This document shows, one piece after another, positions 9,705 through 18,033 of a DNA stretch of 64,000 nucleotides. The position numbers were made by a program, and so were the translations under genes. This DNA is from Candidatus Gastranaerophilales bacterium (GTDB lineage: Bacteria; Cyanobacteriota; Vampirovibrionia; Gastranaerophilales; Gastranaerophilaceae), in NCBI GenBank assembly GCA_944325145.1, contig CALYDL010000002.1:62001-126000 (forward strand), given 5' to 3'. The notes beneath the pieces are model-generated. The model was given only the letters and a program-made list of their open reading frames with translations. It was not told the origin of the DNA and searched no databases. Position 1 is the stretch's first letter; every line of letters starts with the position of its first letter.

Positions 9705-10805
9705 ATGTTTAAAATTTCTTTGTTTGATAAATACATTTTTAAACAGGTTTTGGTTGCAACTTTAGTTTGCTTGCTATTATTCATTATTGTTTGGATAGCA
9801 CCCGAAACTTTGGTTAGAATTATCAAAAAATTATTTACAAATGTGATTGACCTAAAACAAGCAGGCATGATGCTTTTATATGAACTTCCAAAGGTTTTGG
9901 GAAAAGCTTTGCCCGTTGGTATTTTATTAGGTTCTATTTTTACCTTCGATAAGCTTTCAAAGGATTCTGAATTAAGCATTTTAAGGGGCATCGGGCTTTC
10001 TTTTTCAAGAATAATGCTGCCTGTTATTGTTTTAGGGGTGATTTTATCTGTTATGTGCTTTTTTGTGGGCGACAGAATGATTCCCTATGCTTCAAAAGCA
10101 GAAGGTGAAAATGCAAGATATAAGTCACATTTTGTATACATCAAAAAAGATGAAAAAGATTTACCAAAACAAGGCGTAATAGTTTCGGATTTTTCGCCTA
10201 ATATGCTGAAAAACATTATTGTTATTGACTTTTCAAAAAGAGTTTACGATGATGCCATAACATTTCAAAGTATAACTTTTGCAAAATATGCAACCGTTCA
10301 TGAAAACGAATGGATTTTACATGATACAAAAACCTATCATATAAATACAGACGGCATTTACGACAGAATTTATTACCCCGGAAACATCAAACTTTTAGAA
10401 GGGGCAGATTCTAAAAAAGTTTATCAGTTAATGGTGGATTCAACAAAAAGAGACAGAACCTTTACAAATAAAGAATTAAAAAGCTATATGAAGGTTTTAA
10501 AAGAGCAAGAATTTTCTGATGAATACAGGTTTATGCTATCAAAATATTACCAAAGGTTTTTACACCCTCTAACTTGCATTTTGTTTGCAATGATTGGCTG
10601 TTTATTAGGGTTTGCGCCGCCAAGGTCGCAAAGGCTTGTAGGCTTTACGGTTGCTGTTGGTATAGTTTTTGGTTATTATATAACCTTGCCTTTCTTTGAC
10701 TTGCTTGCGCAAAAAGGCGTTTTGCCGCCATTTTTGGCTTCATTTTTGCCGATATTACTTTTTGTTGTTGCAATTATACTAATTAAAAAATATAAGGATT
10801 TATAA
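9705..10805 (+). CDS. LptF/LptG family LPS transport permease (YjgP/YjgQ)
   Basis: 366 residues with the family layout: one or two N-terminal membrane helices (about residues 13-35), further helices near 65-120, a large periplasmic beta domain (about 130-270), and three C-terminal helices from about 280. LptF and LptG cannot be separated by eye, and only one is present here; some bacteria use a single permease or carry the other elsewhere. It lies 11 bases after lptB, so the two form a transport operon. Inner membrane. Confidence 0.88.
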   Translation: MFKISLFDKYIFKQVLVATLVCLLLFIIVWIAPETLVRIIKKLFTNVIDLKQAGMMLLYELPKVLGKALPVGILLGSIFTFDKLSKDSELSILRGIGLSFSRIMLPVIVLGVILSVMCFFVGDRMIPYASKAEGENARYKSHFVYIKKDEKDLPKQGVIVSDFSPNMLKNIIVIDFSKRVYDDAITFQSITFAKYATVHENEWILHDTKTYHINTDGIYDRIYYPGNIKLLEGADSKKVYQLMVDSTKRDRTFTNKELKSYMKVLKEQEFSDEYRFMLSKYYQRFLHPLTCILFAMIGCLLGFAPPRSQRLVGFTVAVGIVFGYYITLPFFDLLAQKGVLPPFLASFLPILLFVVAIILIKKYKDL

Positions 10806-11632
10806 TGTTTAAAAAAATATTTTTATTATTAACATTTTTGTTCATTGGTTTTGTTCCTGCAAATGCCCTTGGTATTTTTAATTCAGACATTCAAGTTGAA
10901 AAAGACGGGGGAATTTACATTTTCAAGGTTCCCTTAAAAACATTTGCAAAAAAAATTAAGCCTTATGTAGCTGATGAGCTTACAACAGTTTCTGATGTTT
11001 ATAAAAATAACCCTAATTTCAGGCTTGTTGTAAATGGCGGCTATTTTGACCCCAAAAACGGTGCTCCTGTTTCAAATGTAATTATAGACTCTAAAAAAGA
11101 GGAAGATATTTTTGATAACCTTCCTTTGGTAAGGTCACTTCAAAAAGCAGACCGTTTAGAGATGGTTTTAAACAGAGCAGAATTAAGAATTTTGGAAGAT
11201 ACCAAAAATAATTTATCATTTGACATTGTAAACCATTTTTATATTCCGGATAACGAACACACGATAAAACATTCTATTCAGGCAGGGCCAATGATTTTGC
11301 CTGATTTGAGGCTGGAAGAAGAAAGTTTTGTTATATATAACGGCGGAAAATCAACCCAGCTTGCAGGGGATGTTTTAAAAAGAAGAGAAAGAACCGTTTT
11401 AGGCTTAAAAAGGGGGGCTTTAGGTTTTGGTGATTTATATATTATAATATTTACCGGCAACAATAAAGTAACTTTATTGGAAGCAAGAGATTATTGCCTT
11501 AAATTAAAACTTGATAAGGCTTTAAATATGGATGGCGGCGCTTCAACCTCTGTTAATTACGGCGATATTGAAATTTTTTCAGATACAGGCGCGCAAAGAA
11601 GAGTTAAGTCATTTTTAGTTATAGAAAAATAA
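10805..11632 (+). CDS. Exported phosphodiester glycosidase family protein (NAGPA domain)
   Basis: 275 residues with an N-terminal signal peptide (about 1-22, ending around PANA). The core resembles the NAGPA/DUF2233 family: VVNGGYFDPKNGAPVSN near residue 75, a central strand-rich region, and the hallmark LNMDGGASTSVNYG near 240. Characterised relatives cleave sugar phosphodiesters, for example removing GlcNAc from phosphodiester linkages; here polysaccharide or lipid-linked sugar processing outside the membrane is likely but the substrate is unknown. The ATG shares one base with the lptF/G stop, so it is cotranscribed with the LPS genes. Confidence 0.85.
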   Translation: MFKKIFLLLTFLFIGFVPANALGIFNSDIQVEKDGGIYIFKVPLKTFAKKIKPYVADELTTVSDVYKNNPNFRLVVNGGYFDPKNGAPVSNVIIDSKKEEDIFDNLPLVRSLQKADRLEMVLNRAELRILEDTKNNLSFDIVNHFYIPDNEHTIKHSIQAGPMILPDLRLEEESFVIYNGGKSTQLAGDVLKRRERTVLGLKRGALGFGDLYIIIFTGNNKVTLLEARDYCLKLKLDKALNMDGGASTSVNYGDIEIFSDTGAQRRVKSFLVIEK

Positions 11633-11646
11633 GGGGAGCAAAATAA

Positions 11647-12105
11647 ATGGCAGAAGAAAATAAAAAACGTTTTAAAATAACACCTGTTGAAATATTTGTA
11701 TTATTTTTAGTGGTTCTTGGTTTTAGCTTTTATTTTGTTCCAAAAGCAATGATTAGTTTAGAACAAAAGCAATATGGCAGGCTTCAAACAAACGCTGCCA
11801 TGATGACATCAAAAATTTTGGCGGAATTTTCGGATAATTTAAAAAAACAAAAACCATCTGAAATTATAGTAAAATTGACCGATGAAATGAACAAATTGTG
11901 CAAAAACCCGATAGATAAAACACAACCTGCTTATTCAATTAATAAAGAATGCTTAGGCTGTGTGGTTTTAAAGGCGGATGACAAAGCTAAAAACGTTATA
12001 ATAACAGCAAAAGACAAAGAAAATAAACTTGTTGTAAGAACGGTAATTCAACCGCCAAGTTTTGTTACTTTTAATAAGGACCTAAAAGAAAATGACAAAA
12101 AGTAG
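11647..12105 (+). CDS. Pilin-like single-pass membrane protein, unknown function
   Basis: 152 residues: a basic cytoplasmic start, one hydrophobic helix (about residues 13-33), then a soluble domain with two cysteines in KECLGC. The helix start (ITPVEIFVLFLVV) keeps the Glu seen at +5 in type IV pilins, followed by a Pro and a Gln/Tyr/Arg-rich helix. The -1 residue is Lys instead of Gly, so it probably cannot be cleaved by the usual prepilin peptidase. RBS GGGGAG is about 9 bases upstream. It overlaps the downstream thioesterase by 14 bases. A pseudopilin relationship is an inference. Confidence 0.72.
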   Translation: MAEENKKRFKITPVEIFVLFLVVLGFSFYFVPKAMISLEQKQYGRLQTNAAMMTSKILAEFSDNLKKQKPSEIIVKLTDEMNKLCKNPIDKTQPAYSINKECLGCVVLKADDKAKNVIITAKDKENKLVVRTVIQPPSFVTFNKDLKENDKK

Positions 12106-12484
12106 CTTAGAATTTAAGGTTCAATATTCTGATACCGATTCTTATAAAGTTGCATGGCATGGAAGCTACCTTCGCTGGATGGAAGCAGGAAGAGTTGATT
12201 GGCTTTATTTAATTGGCATTGATATTAAAAAATTGGATGAAGATTTTAATACAGTCATGCCTGTTGTTGACCTTCAAATTAAATATCATAGGTCTGCAAA
12301 ACTTTTGGAAGACGTTATTGTTGAAACAACGGTGGATGAAATTACAAACCTTTATATAATTTTTGACCAAAAAGTTATAAATAAAAAAACAAATGAAATT
12401 TTAACAAGGGCAAAAGTTAAGGGGGTTGCCGTTAAAGAAGGTAAACTTTTAAGAAACTTAAAAACATTATTAAATAAGGAGTAA
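12092..12484 (+). CDS. Acyl-CoA thioesterase, YbgC-type hotdog fold
   Basis: 130 residues with the 4-hydroxybenzoyl-CoA thioesterase motif YSDTDSYKVAWHGSYLRWME near residues 11-30; the catalytic Asp is in SDTDSYK and the aromatic/His segment follows. YbgC-type enzymes hydrolyse short or medium acyl-CoA or acyl-ACP and are often near envelope genes. It overlaps the upstream pilin-like gene and is 3 bases from the DedA-type gene. Substrate not predictable from sequence. Confidence 0.88.
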   Translation: MTKSSLEFKVQYSDTDSYKVAWHGSYLRWMEAGRVDWLYLIGIDIKKLDEDFNTVMPVVDLQIKYHRSAKLLEDVIVETTVDEITNLYIIFDQKVINKKTNEILTRAKVKGVAVKEGKLLRNLKTLLNKE

Positions 12485-12487
12485 AAA

Positions 12488-13156
12488 ATGGAATTTTTAC
12501 ATAATATGGGGCAATTTTTCAGCCAGTTTGGAGTATGGGGATTATCTTTAAATTCTTTTATAGAAAGCTTTTTCCTTGTTCCGCCGCCTGACTTTTTACT
12601 AATTGCAATGGATTTAAACGAACCAAATAGGGCTTTATATTTTGCAGCAATGTGCACAATAGCATCTGTCATAGGTGGTGCTGTCGGGTTTGCAATAGGC
12701 AAATGGCTTGGCCGCCCCGCATTTGATTGGATTTTTTCAGGATTACAAAAAAAGGGAAACAACAAAGCAAAAGAATATTTTGATAAAGTTGAAGCTTTAT
12801 ACAATCAATATGGCGCATGGGCCGTGTTTTTTGCAGCATTCACGCCAATACCGTATAAAGTTTTTACAATAGCTTCAGGCATATTAAAAATGAACTTTGC
12901 AAGTTTTATGCTTGCATCTTTTATTGGAAGAGGCATGAGATTTTATATTGTAAGTATTGTTCTTATGATATTTGGTGAAAAAATTAAAAACAACTTAGAG
13001 CTTGTAATATTAGGCGTAACCCTTTTAATTGTTGTATTTTTTGTTATTTTGTATAAAAAAAGGCACTCTTTTACAAAACCAAAAAATGAAACAAATATCC
13101 CTGAACTTTGCAAAATGAACAAAAAAGAAGAAGAAAAAGATTTTTGCAAAAATTAG
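12488..13156 (+). CDS. DedA/VTT-domain membrane protein
   Basis: 222 residues with 4-5 membrane segments and the SNARE-associated (VTT) core: SFIESFFLVPPPDFLL near residue 25, a glycine-rich GGAVGFAIGKWLGRP near 60, FFAAFTPIPYKVFTIASGIL near 115 with the re-entrant Pro, and SFIGRGMRFY near 145. DedA proteins move or flip lipids such as undecaprenyl phosphate. A strong AAGGAG lies 6 bases before the ATG. The C-terminal tail is charged and cytoplasmic. Confidence 0.88.
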   Translation: MEFLHNMGQFFSQFGVWGLSLNSFIESFFLVPPPDFLLIAMDLNEPNRALYFAAMCTIASVIGGAVGFAIGKWLGRPAFDWIFSGLQKKGNNKAKEYFDKVEALYNQYGAWAVFFAAFTPIPYKVFTIASGILKMNFASFMLASFIGRGMRFYIVSIVLMIFGEKIKNNLELVILGVTLLIVVFFVILYKKRHSFTKPKNETNIPELCKMNKKEEEKDFCKN

Positions 13157-13188
13157 ACCGACTAAAAATTTATGCTACCATGGTTATT

Positions 13189-14076
13189 ATGAGGAGAGAT
13201 TTTCTAAAAATAGCTGCTATGGCTTTATTTTCAACAGTTTCATTGAATGCTTTTGCATTTGATGTGGATACTTCAACTGTACCAAATAAAGTTTCAATCA
13301 ATAAAGAAGTTAAAGAAATTAAAGGCAGTTTGTTTGTAACAGAGCAAGAAACCGCCCAAATTATAATAAACAAACAACAGGAAAAAGATGTTGAAGACCT
13401 GGAAATGATTTGGATGGCAACGGTTAGCAAGAATCCTATTATAAAATTTACGTTGGAAAAGCTTGCAATTCCTGAAGAACAAAGAAGAATTCATTCATCT
13501 TTAATGGCAAAAAGCATGAGCGCAATTATATCAGGTGCTTCAATTTTGCCTTCGTTTTTAGGAATGAATTACGGTATTCAATCTGCTTCTTATGCAACAG
13601 CAAGGCTTGCAAACAATTTAATAAATAAAAAAAATACAGATATTTTGCAAAATTCACCCTTAACAGACACTGAAGCAATTGAACTTGCAGGCTTAATTGA
13701 AGATTTGCAAGATGAAATTGTTATTGCATATTATTGCTATAAAAATTCTCTTATTCGCCTTAAAAATTTAAGAGAACAAATGCTTCTTAAAAATAAAAAT
13801 TATAATGATGCAATTAAACATAACGATAACTTGGAAATAACTGTTAATTCCGCCGTTTGGCAAAACAAATTAATTGAAGAATATGAACTTAAACAAGAAG
13901 CAAAAAGATATTATTTAATGCTTCAACGCTTAGCAGGAACAGAAACAATTGATAAATTAAACCTTGTTGTATATGAACTTAAAACTCAAGGGGTTGAGCA
14001 ATCAGACCTTAATTTTGAAAAAAGAGAATTTAAGGCAGAATTTGTAAATGAAAAAAAGAAAGGAAGTAAAAAATGA
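13189..14076 (+). CDS. Exported helical-hairpin protein with Tat-type signal
   Basis: 295 residues from the ATG at 13189; the frame is open further upstream but that part overlaps the DedA-type gene and is not signal-like. From 13189 it begins MRRDFLKIAAMALFSTVSLN, a twin-arginine motif followed by a hydrophobic helix and an AFA cleavage site. The mature protein has a small hydrophobic Gly/Ala patch (about 115-140) and then two long helices (about 160-285) ending in a LAGTE turn. Its layout and the spacing of its helices resemble the next gene, suggesting tandem paralogues. The paired helices ending in L-[AT]-G recall TolC-type outer-membrane hairpins. Function unknown. Confidence 0.75.
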   Translation: MRRDFLKIAAMALFSTVSLNAFAFDVDTSTVPNKVSINKEVKEIKGSLFVTEQETAQIIINKQQEKDVEDLEMIWMATVSKNPIIKFTLEKLAIPEEQRRIHSSLMAKSMSAIISGASILPSFLGMNYGIQSASYATARLANNLINKKNTDILQNSPLTDTEAIELAGLIEDLQDEIVIAYYCYKNSLIRLKNLREQMLLKNKNYNDAIKHNDNLEITVNSAVWQNKLIEEYELKQEAKRYYLMLQRLAGTETIDKLNLVVYELKTQGVEQSDLNFEKREFKAEFVNEKKKGSKK

Positions 14077-14942
14077 AAAAATTAATTTTATTTGCCCTTC
14101 TTTTAGTTTCTGCCCCTTCACATGCAGGCATTACTTATGAAACTTTAAATATTCAAGCGCCCTATGCTACAAGGTTTGGAGTTGGCGAAAAACCCGAAAT
14201 TCAATATGAAGAAGTTAAGGCAACCACAAAAAATAAAGAAGTTGTTGCAAAAACAATTGAAGATAAAGAGGACAATTTAAGCCTTAAAGATTTGAATGTT
14301 AAATATTTGGCAGATGAAATTTCAGCCGAAATGGATATGGATTCGGCGGTTATTTTATCTGATTTAAGTTTGCTTTATAATAGCGCAATTCAAAGAAGCG
14401 AAACCATAAGATATGCAATTTATAAGCTTTCAAACCCCGAAGAAAATAAACCGGATGAAGGCGCAATTAAAAAAATTTTAAAACCTATTGCAAGTTTTTC
14501 TTCTATCGCAGGAACCGCCCTTTCAAATAACCCCTATATGGCAACAGGCGCTTTAATCGGGGGAAGCTTAATAAACGCAATACAATCAGATGATAAAAAG
14601 ATAAACTATAAATTTACCAAAGTAAACGATGCCGATATGGTGGTTTTGGTTAGAAAAATAGATGAACTTCAAAAGAAACTTCTTTTTCTTTATATGGATT
14701 ACCTGACATCTAAAGAACTTTACAAAATGGCTGTTGATAACGTTCAAAAAAGAAAAATTATGTATGACAATGTCCAAAAAGAAGGTACAAGAGAAGAAAT
14801 TATTGTGGCAGATGTTTTTTATAGAGATGCGCAGGAATATTTGGTAAAAACAAAAGCAAAATTTGACCTTTCAAGAACAATTTTAGAAAATTTAACAGGA
14901 AAAGAAGCGCTTTTAGAAATAGAAAAAAGAGACAAAAAATAA
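14073..14942 (+). CDS. Exported helical-hairpin protein, paralogue of the preceding gene
   Basis: 289 residues with a Sec signal peptide (about 1-18, ending PSHA). After an acidic linker come helices, a hydrophobic glycine-rich patch (TGALIGGSLINAIQ), and a long helical pair: VRKIDELQKKLLFLYMDYL then DAQEYLVKTKAKFDLSR, ending ENLTGKEALLEI. The last segment resembles the second helix and L-T-G turn of TolC-type outer-membrane efflux proteins, though only one hairpin is present and no barrel strand pair is obvious. ATGA overlap with the preceding gene and shared architecture suggest a pair working together in the periplasm or at the outer membrane. Confidence 0.75.
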   Translation: MKKLILFALLLVSAPSHAGITYETLNIQAPYATRFGVGEKPEIQYEEVKATTKNKEVVAKTIEDKEDNLSLKDLNVKYLADEISAEMDMDSAVILSDLSLLYNSAIQRSETIRYAIYKLSNPEENKPDEGAIKKILKPIASFSSIAGTALSNNPYMATGALIGGSLINAIQSDDKKINYKFTKVNDADMVVLVRKIDELQKKLLFLYMDYLTSKELYKMAVDNVQKRKIMYDNVQKEGTREEIIVADVFYRDAQEYLVKTKAKFDLSRTILENLTGKEALLEIEKRDKK

Positions 14943-14972
14943 AAAGCCGAAAAATTAATTTCGGCTTTTTAT
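14939..14972. terminator. Bidirectional terminator between the hairpin-protein pair and dnaB
   Basis: AAAAAGCCGA / TCGGCTTTTT stem with an AAAATTAATT loop, symmetrical A and T tracts, in the convergent gap. Confidence 0.85.
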
Positions 14973-16333
14973 TATTCCATATTCTGCTTAAGCGGGTTTT
15001 TAAATTTGGTTGTTGCCCCTTGAAACAATAATTCAACTTCGCCTGTAGGGCCGTTTCTTTGTTTTGCAATAATAATTTTTGCTTTGTTTTTAACATTCGG
15101 GTTTTCTTTATCGTAATATTCTTCCCTATAAATAAACATTACAATGTCAGCGTCTTGTTCTATTGCGCCCGATTCTCTAAGGTCTGATAACATCGGGCGT
15201 TTATCATTTCTTTCTTCAACTTTACGTGAAAGCTGGGATAGCGCAATTATTGGAACATTTAATTCCCTTGCAAGAGATTTTAAACCCCTTGAAATTGCCG
15301 AAATTTGTTGAATTCTATCAGATGAACTTTTATCATCAATCAATTGAAGATAATCAATGATAACCATTCCAAGGTCAGGCCTTTGCATTTTTAATCTTCT
15401 GCATTTTGCTCTTATATCTGAAACAGAAACTCCTGCGGTGTCATCAATGTATAAGGGGCTAACATGCAATTTATCCATACATTCTGCAATTCTTTGCCAA
15501 TCGCCGGGAGCAATGTCACCTGTTCTTACTCTTTGTGCGTCAATTTCAGCTTCTGAACATAAAATTCTTTGCACCAATTGAACTTTTGACATTTCAAGAG
15601 AAAATATTGCAACGGGAATTTGGTGCTGAATTGCAATGTTTTGACCAATATTAAGAGCAAATGCGGTTTTTCCCATTGAAGGACGTGCCGCCAATATGAT
15701 TAAATCAGACCTTTGAAACCCGGCCGTCATTGCATCTAAGTCATAATAATCAGATGGAACGCCTGTGTATGTTCCTTTGTTATTATACCTGTATTCCAAT
15801 TGTTCAACGGTTTCAGGCAAAATTGAGCTTAAGGTTTCCAGCTGCCCTGATGATTTACTTTGTGAAATTTCAAAAATTAATTTTTCCGCATATTCAAGCG
15901 ATGTTTTAGATTCGGGGTTTTTAAAAGATTCTTCGATAATTAAAGAGCCTGCATTAATTAATTCTCTTTTAAGAGCGCTTTCTTTTATTATATTTGCATA
16001 ATATTCAATATTTGAAGTTAAAATTGTGTCTATAACCAAATCATTCAAATATTCTCTGCCGCCAATCGAATCAAGCGCATTTTTAGAATTAAAATATTCT
16101 GCAATCGAAAGTGAATCAATTGGTTTATTTTGGTTAAAAAGAAGCATCATCGCTTCATAAATAAGCTTGTTTCTTGGGCTGTAAAAAGATTCAGGCTTTA
16201 AAATTTCAACCACCCTATTCATTGTTTCATTGGGGTTAATTAAAATTGCCCCTAAAACTGCTTCTTCAGCCTCAATGCTGTGAGGCGGCAATTTAGAAGA
16301 ATTTTTTGTTGATGTTTTTGTTTGTGCAACCAT
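14972..16333 (-). CDS. dnaB: Replicative DNA helicase
   Basis: Hexameric 5'-3' helicase at the replication fork. 453 residues: N-terminal domain starting at PPHSIEAEEAVLGAIL, linker helix, then a RecA-like C-terminal domain with Walker A ARPSMGKTAFALN near residue 213, Walker B MVIIDYLQL near 313, and the DNA-binding segment with LSDLRESGAIEQDAD near 385. No intein is visible. The gene stands alone, convergent with the hairpin-protein operon. Confidence 0.97.
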   Translation of the reverse strand: MVAQTKTSTKNSSKLPPHSIEAEEAVLGAILINPNETMNRVVEILKPESFYSPRNKLIYEAMMLLFNQNKPIDSLSIAEYFNSKNALDSIGGREYLNDLVIDTILTSNIEYYANIIKESALKRELINAGSLIIEESFKNPESKTSLEYAEKLIFEISQSKSSGQLETLSSILPETVEQLEYRYNNKGTYTGVPSDYYDLDAMTAGFQRSDLIILAARPSMGKTAFALNIGQNIAIQHQIPVAIFSLEMSKVQLVQRILCSEAEIDAQRVRTGDIAPGDWQRIAECMDKLHVSPLYIDDTAGVSVSDIRAKCRRLKMQRPDLGMVIIDYLQLIDDKSSSDRIQQISAISRGLKSLARELNVPIIALSQLSRKVEERNDKRPMLSDLRESGAIEQDADIVMFIYREEYYDKENPNVKNKAKIIIAKQRNGPTGEVELLFQGATTKFKNPLKQNME

Positions 16334-16413
16334 ATTTTAAAATCCTGACTTATTAAAAGTATAAAATAAAAGTTAGCATGTAAAAAAGAAATTGTAACAA
16401 AAATTTATTTAAC

Positions 16414-16446
16414 CATACTAAAGTATGAAAAAAATCTAACTAAAGT
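16414..16446. promoter_or_regulatory. Candidate operator: palindrome plus spaced direct repeat
   Basis: CATACTAAAGTATG (16414-16427) is a perfect 6-bp inverted repeat around AA. Its core ACTAAAGT recurs at 16439-16446, 22 bases downstream, about two helical turns, so both would face the same side of DNA. It could bind a dimeric regulator of dnaB or of the transcript running towards manC. No regulator can be named. Confidence 0.35.
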
Positions 16447-16577
16447 CTGATTCAAAAAAGAGGCGCAAAAGTATATTATTAACCTATGGATTAAACAAAC
16501 ATCCTTAAAAAAAGCAATTTATATCTAACTGGTGATGGCAATACAGTGGAGCTTGAGAAATCGGCTCCTTTTTTTAT
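16440..16577 (+). ncRNA. Candidate small RNA or leader ending in an intrinsic terminator upstream of manC
   Basis: GGAGC (16548-16552) pairs with GCTCC (16564-16568), continued by a GA/TC pair closing a GAAA tetraloop, and is followed by seven T. This is a good rightward terminator with no rightward gene before it (dnaB reads the other way). The simplest readings are a short RNA gene or an attenuated manC leader. The 5' end is not defined; TATATT/TATTAT sequences near 16470 could be a -10. No known riboswitch family was recognised. Confidence 0.35.
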
Positions 16578-16605
16578 TCCTAAATAAATAAGTTTATTGT
16601 ATAAT
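16577..16605 (+). promoter_or_regulatory. manC promoter
   Basis: Consensus -10 TATAAT at 16600-16605; the matching -35 region 17 bases upstream (TTCCTA, 16577-16582) is weak. The predicted transcript has a leader of about 27 bases containing the RBS AGGTGGAG at 16624-16631. Confidence 0.5.
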
Positions 16606-16638
16606 AGTTTAGGTAACAATTTAGGTGGAGTTTATTTT

Positions 16639-18033
16639 ATGCATGGTATTATCTTAGCCGGTGGTTCAGGTTCAAGACTTTGGCCTTTATCAAGGGAATT
16701 GTACCCAAAACAGCTTTTAAAATTGAATACCGAAAAAAGCCTTCTTGAAGCAACATATTTAAGGTTAAAAGGCTTTATGGATGTTGATAATATCATAAGC
16801 ATTACAAATAAAAAGCATTTTTCAGATGTTAAATCACAATTGGATAGAATTGCAAAAGAGCCTGTTTTATTATCTGAACCGGTTTCAAAAAATACCGCAC
16901 CCGCTGTTAGTTTGTGTGTTAAATATATTTTGGATAAAAAAGGCGATGACCTTGTTTTAATTACTCCATCAGACCATTTAATAAAAGATAATAAGCTTTT
17001 TAGAGAAACTGTTGCAATTGGTGAAAAGTTTGCAAAAGAAGGAAAAATTGTAACCTTCGGTGTTAAACCGACATCACCCCAAACAGGCTATGGCTACATT
17101 AAAGCAGGCAAAGATATAAATAAAGAAGCTTTTATTGCTCAAGAATTTAAAGAAAAGCCCGATGAAAAAACGGCTAAAAAATATTTTAAATCGGGCAAAT
17201 ATTTTTGGAATGCAGGAATATTTTTATTTAAAGCAAGCGTTTTTATGGAAGCACTTTCAAAATGCGCACCTGATATTTATTCAATTTTAAAAGATTTTGA
17301 CTTCAAAAAAGAAAATGAAGTAGATTTTATGAAGTTTGACAAAATGCCTTCAATTTCAATAGATTACGCAGTTATGGAAAGGGCTGATAACATTGTTATA
17401 GTTCCTTTGAAATCTGATTGGAACGACCTTGGCTGCTGGGAATCAATTTATGAAATCAACAAAAAAGATAAAAACGGCAACGCTTTTATTGGAAATGTTA
17501 TTGAAAAAGATTGTAAAAATTCAATGCTTTATTCATCAGACAGGCTTATTGCAGGCATTGGCTTAAATGATATTTTGCTTGTTGAAACGGCAGATGCAAT
17601 TTTAGTTTGTGATAAAAACAAAACTCAAGATGTAAAATTTGTTTATGACAAATTAAAAGAAATGAACAATGAAACCCACAGAATTCACACCACAGTTTAT
17701 CGCCCTTGGGGTTATTACACTGTTTTAAACCAAGGTGAAGGGTATCTTACAAAAATGATTTGTGTTTCTCCAAGGGGGCAATTGAGCTTACAATCTCATA
17801 ATTTTAGGTCTGAACATTGGGTTGTTTTAAGCGGAAGCGCAAGAGTTACTTTAGATAATAAAACGTTCATTTTAAAACCGGGGTCAAGCATAGATATTCC
17901 TGTTAAAATAAAACATTCACTTGCAAACCCTTATGACACAGAACTTAGAATTATAGAAGTTCAAAAAGGCGACAAATTAATTGAAGAAGATATTATAAGG
18001 TATAAAGACATTTATGGCAGAGTTAAAGCTTAA
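16639..18033 (+). CDS. manC: Mannose-1-phosphate guanylyltransferase / mannose-6-phosphate isomerase
   Basis: Makes GDP-mannose for polysaccharide and glycan synthesis. Start chosen at ATG 16639, after AGGTGGAG, because the protein then begins MHGIILAGGSGSRLWPLSRE; 464 residues. N-terminal nucleotidyltransferase: GGSGSRLWPLSRELYPKQLL, FKEKPDEKTA, GKYFWNAGIFLF, SDWNDLGCW. C-terminal cupin (from about 360): QSHNFRSEHWVVLSG and KIKHSLANP, the usual type II PMI domain fused to ManC. It overlaps the next glycosyltransferase gene by 20 bases, pointing to mannose use in that pathway. Confidence 0.95.
   Translation: MHGIILAGGSGSRLWPLSRELYPKQLLKLNTEKSLLEATYLRLKGFMDVDNIISITNKKHFSDVKSQLDRIAKEPVLLSEPVSKNTAPAVSLCVKYILDKKGDDLVLITPSDHLIKDNKLFRETVAIGEKFAKEGKIVTFGVKPTSPQTGYGYIKAGKDINKEAFIAQEFKEKPDEKTAKKYFKSGKYFWNAGIFLFKASVFMEALSKCAPDIYSILKDFDFKKENEVDFMKFDKMPSISIDYAVMERADNIVIVPLKSDWNDLGCWESIYEINKKDKNGNAFIGNVIEKDCKNSMLYSSDRLIAGIGLNDILLVETADAILVCDKNKTQDVKFVYDKLKEMNNETHRIHTTVYRPWGYYTVLNQGEGYLTKMICVSPRGQLSLQSHNFRSEHWVVLSGSARVTLDNKTFILKPGSSIDIPVKIKHSLANPYDTELRIIEVQKGDKLIEEDIIRYKDIYGRVKA

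Larger units (their letters stand above)
16334..16638. other. 305-base intergenic region between dnaB and manC
   Basis: No credible ORF. It holds, left to right, the dnaB promoter side, a perfect palindrome with a partial direct repeat, an intrinsic terminator hairpin reading rightward that belongs to no visible gene, and the manC promoter and ribosome-binding site. These are listed separately. Confidence 0.7.

Noticed and set aside
13108-13188. Basic extension of the Tat-signal protein
   Set aside because: It overlaps the DedA-type gene; the export signal begins at 13189, and a 27-residue basic lead-in would be atypical.
14972-16333. An intein in dnaB
   Set aside because: The reading frame has normal length and the Walker regions are uninterrupted.
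16597-16638. Upstream extension of manC
   Set aside because: It covers the TATAAT promoter and the RBS; ManC proteins begin at MHGIILAGG.
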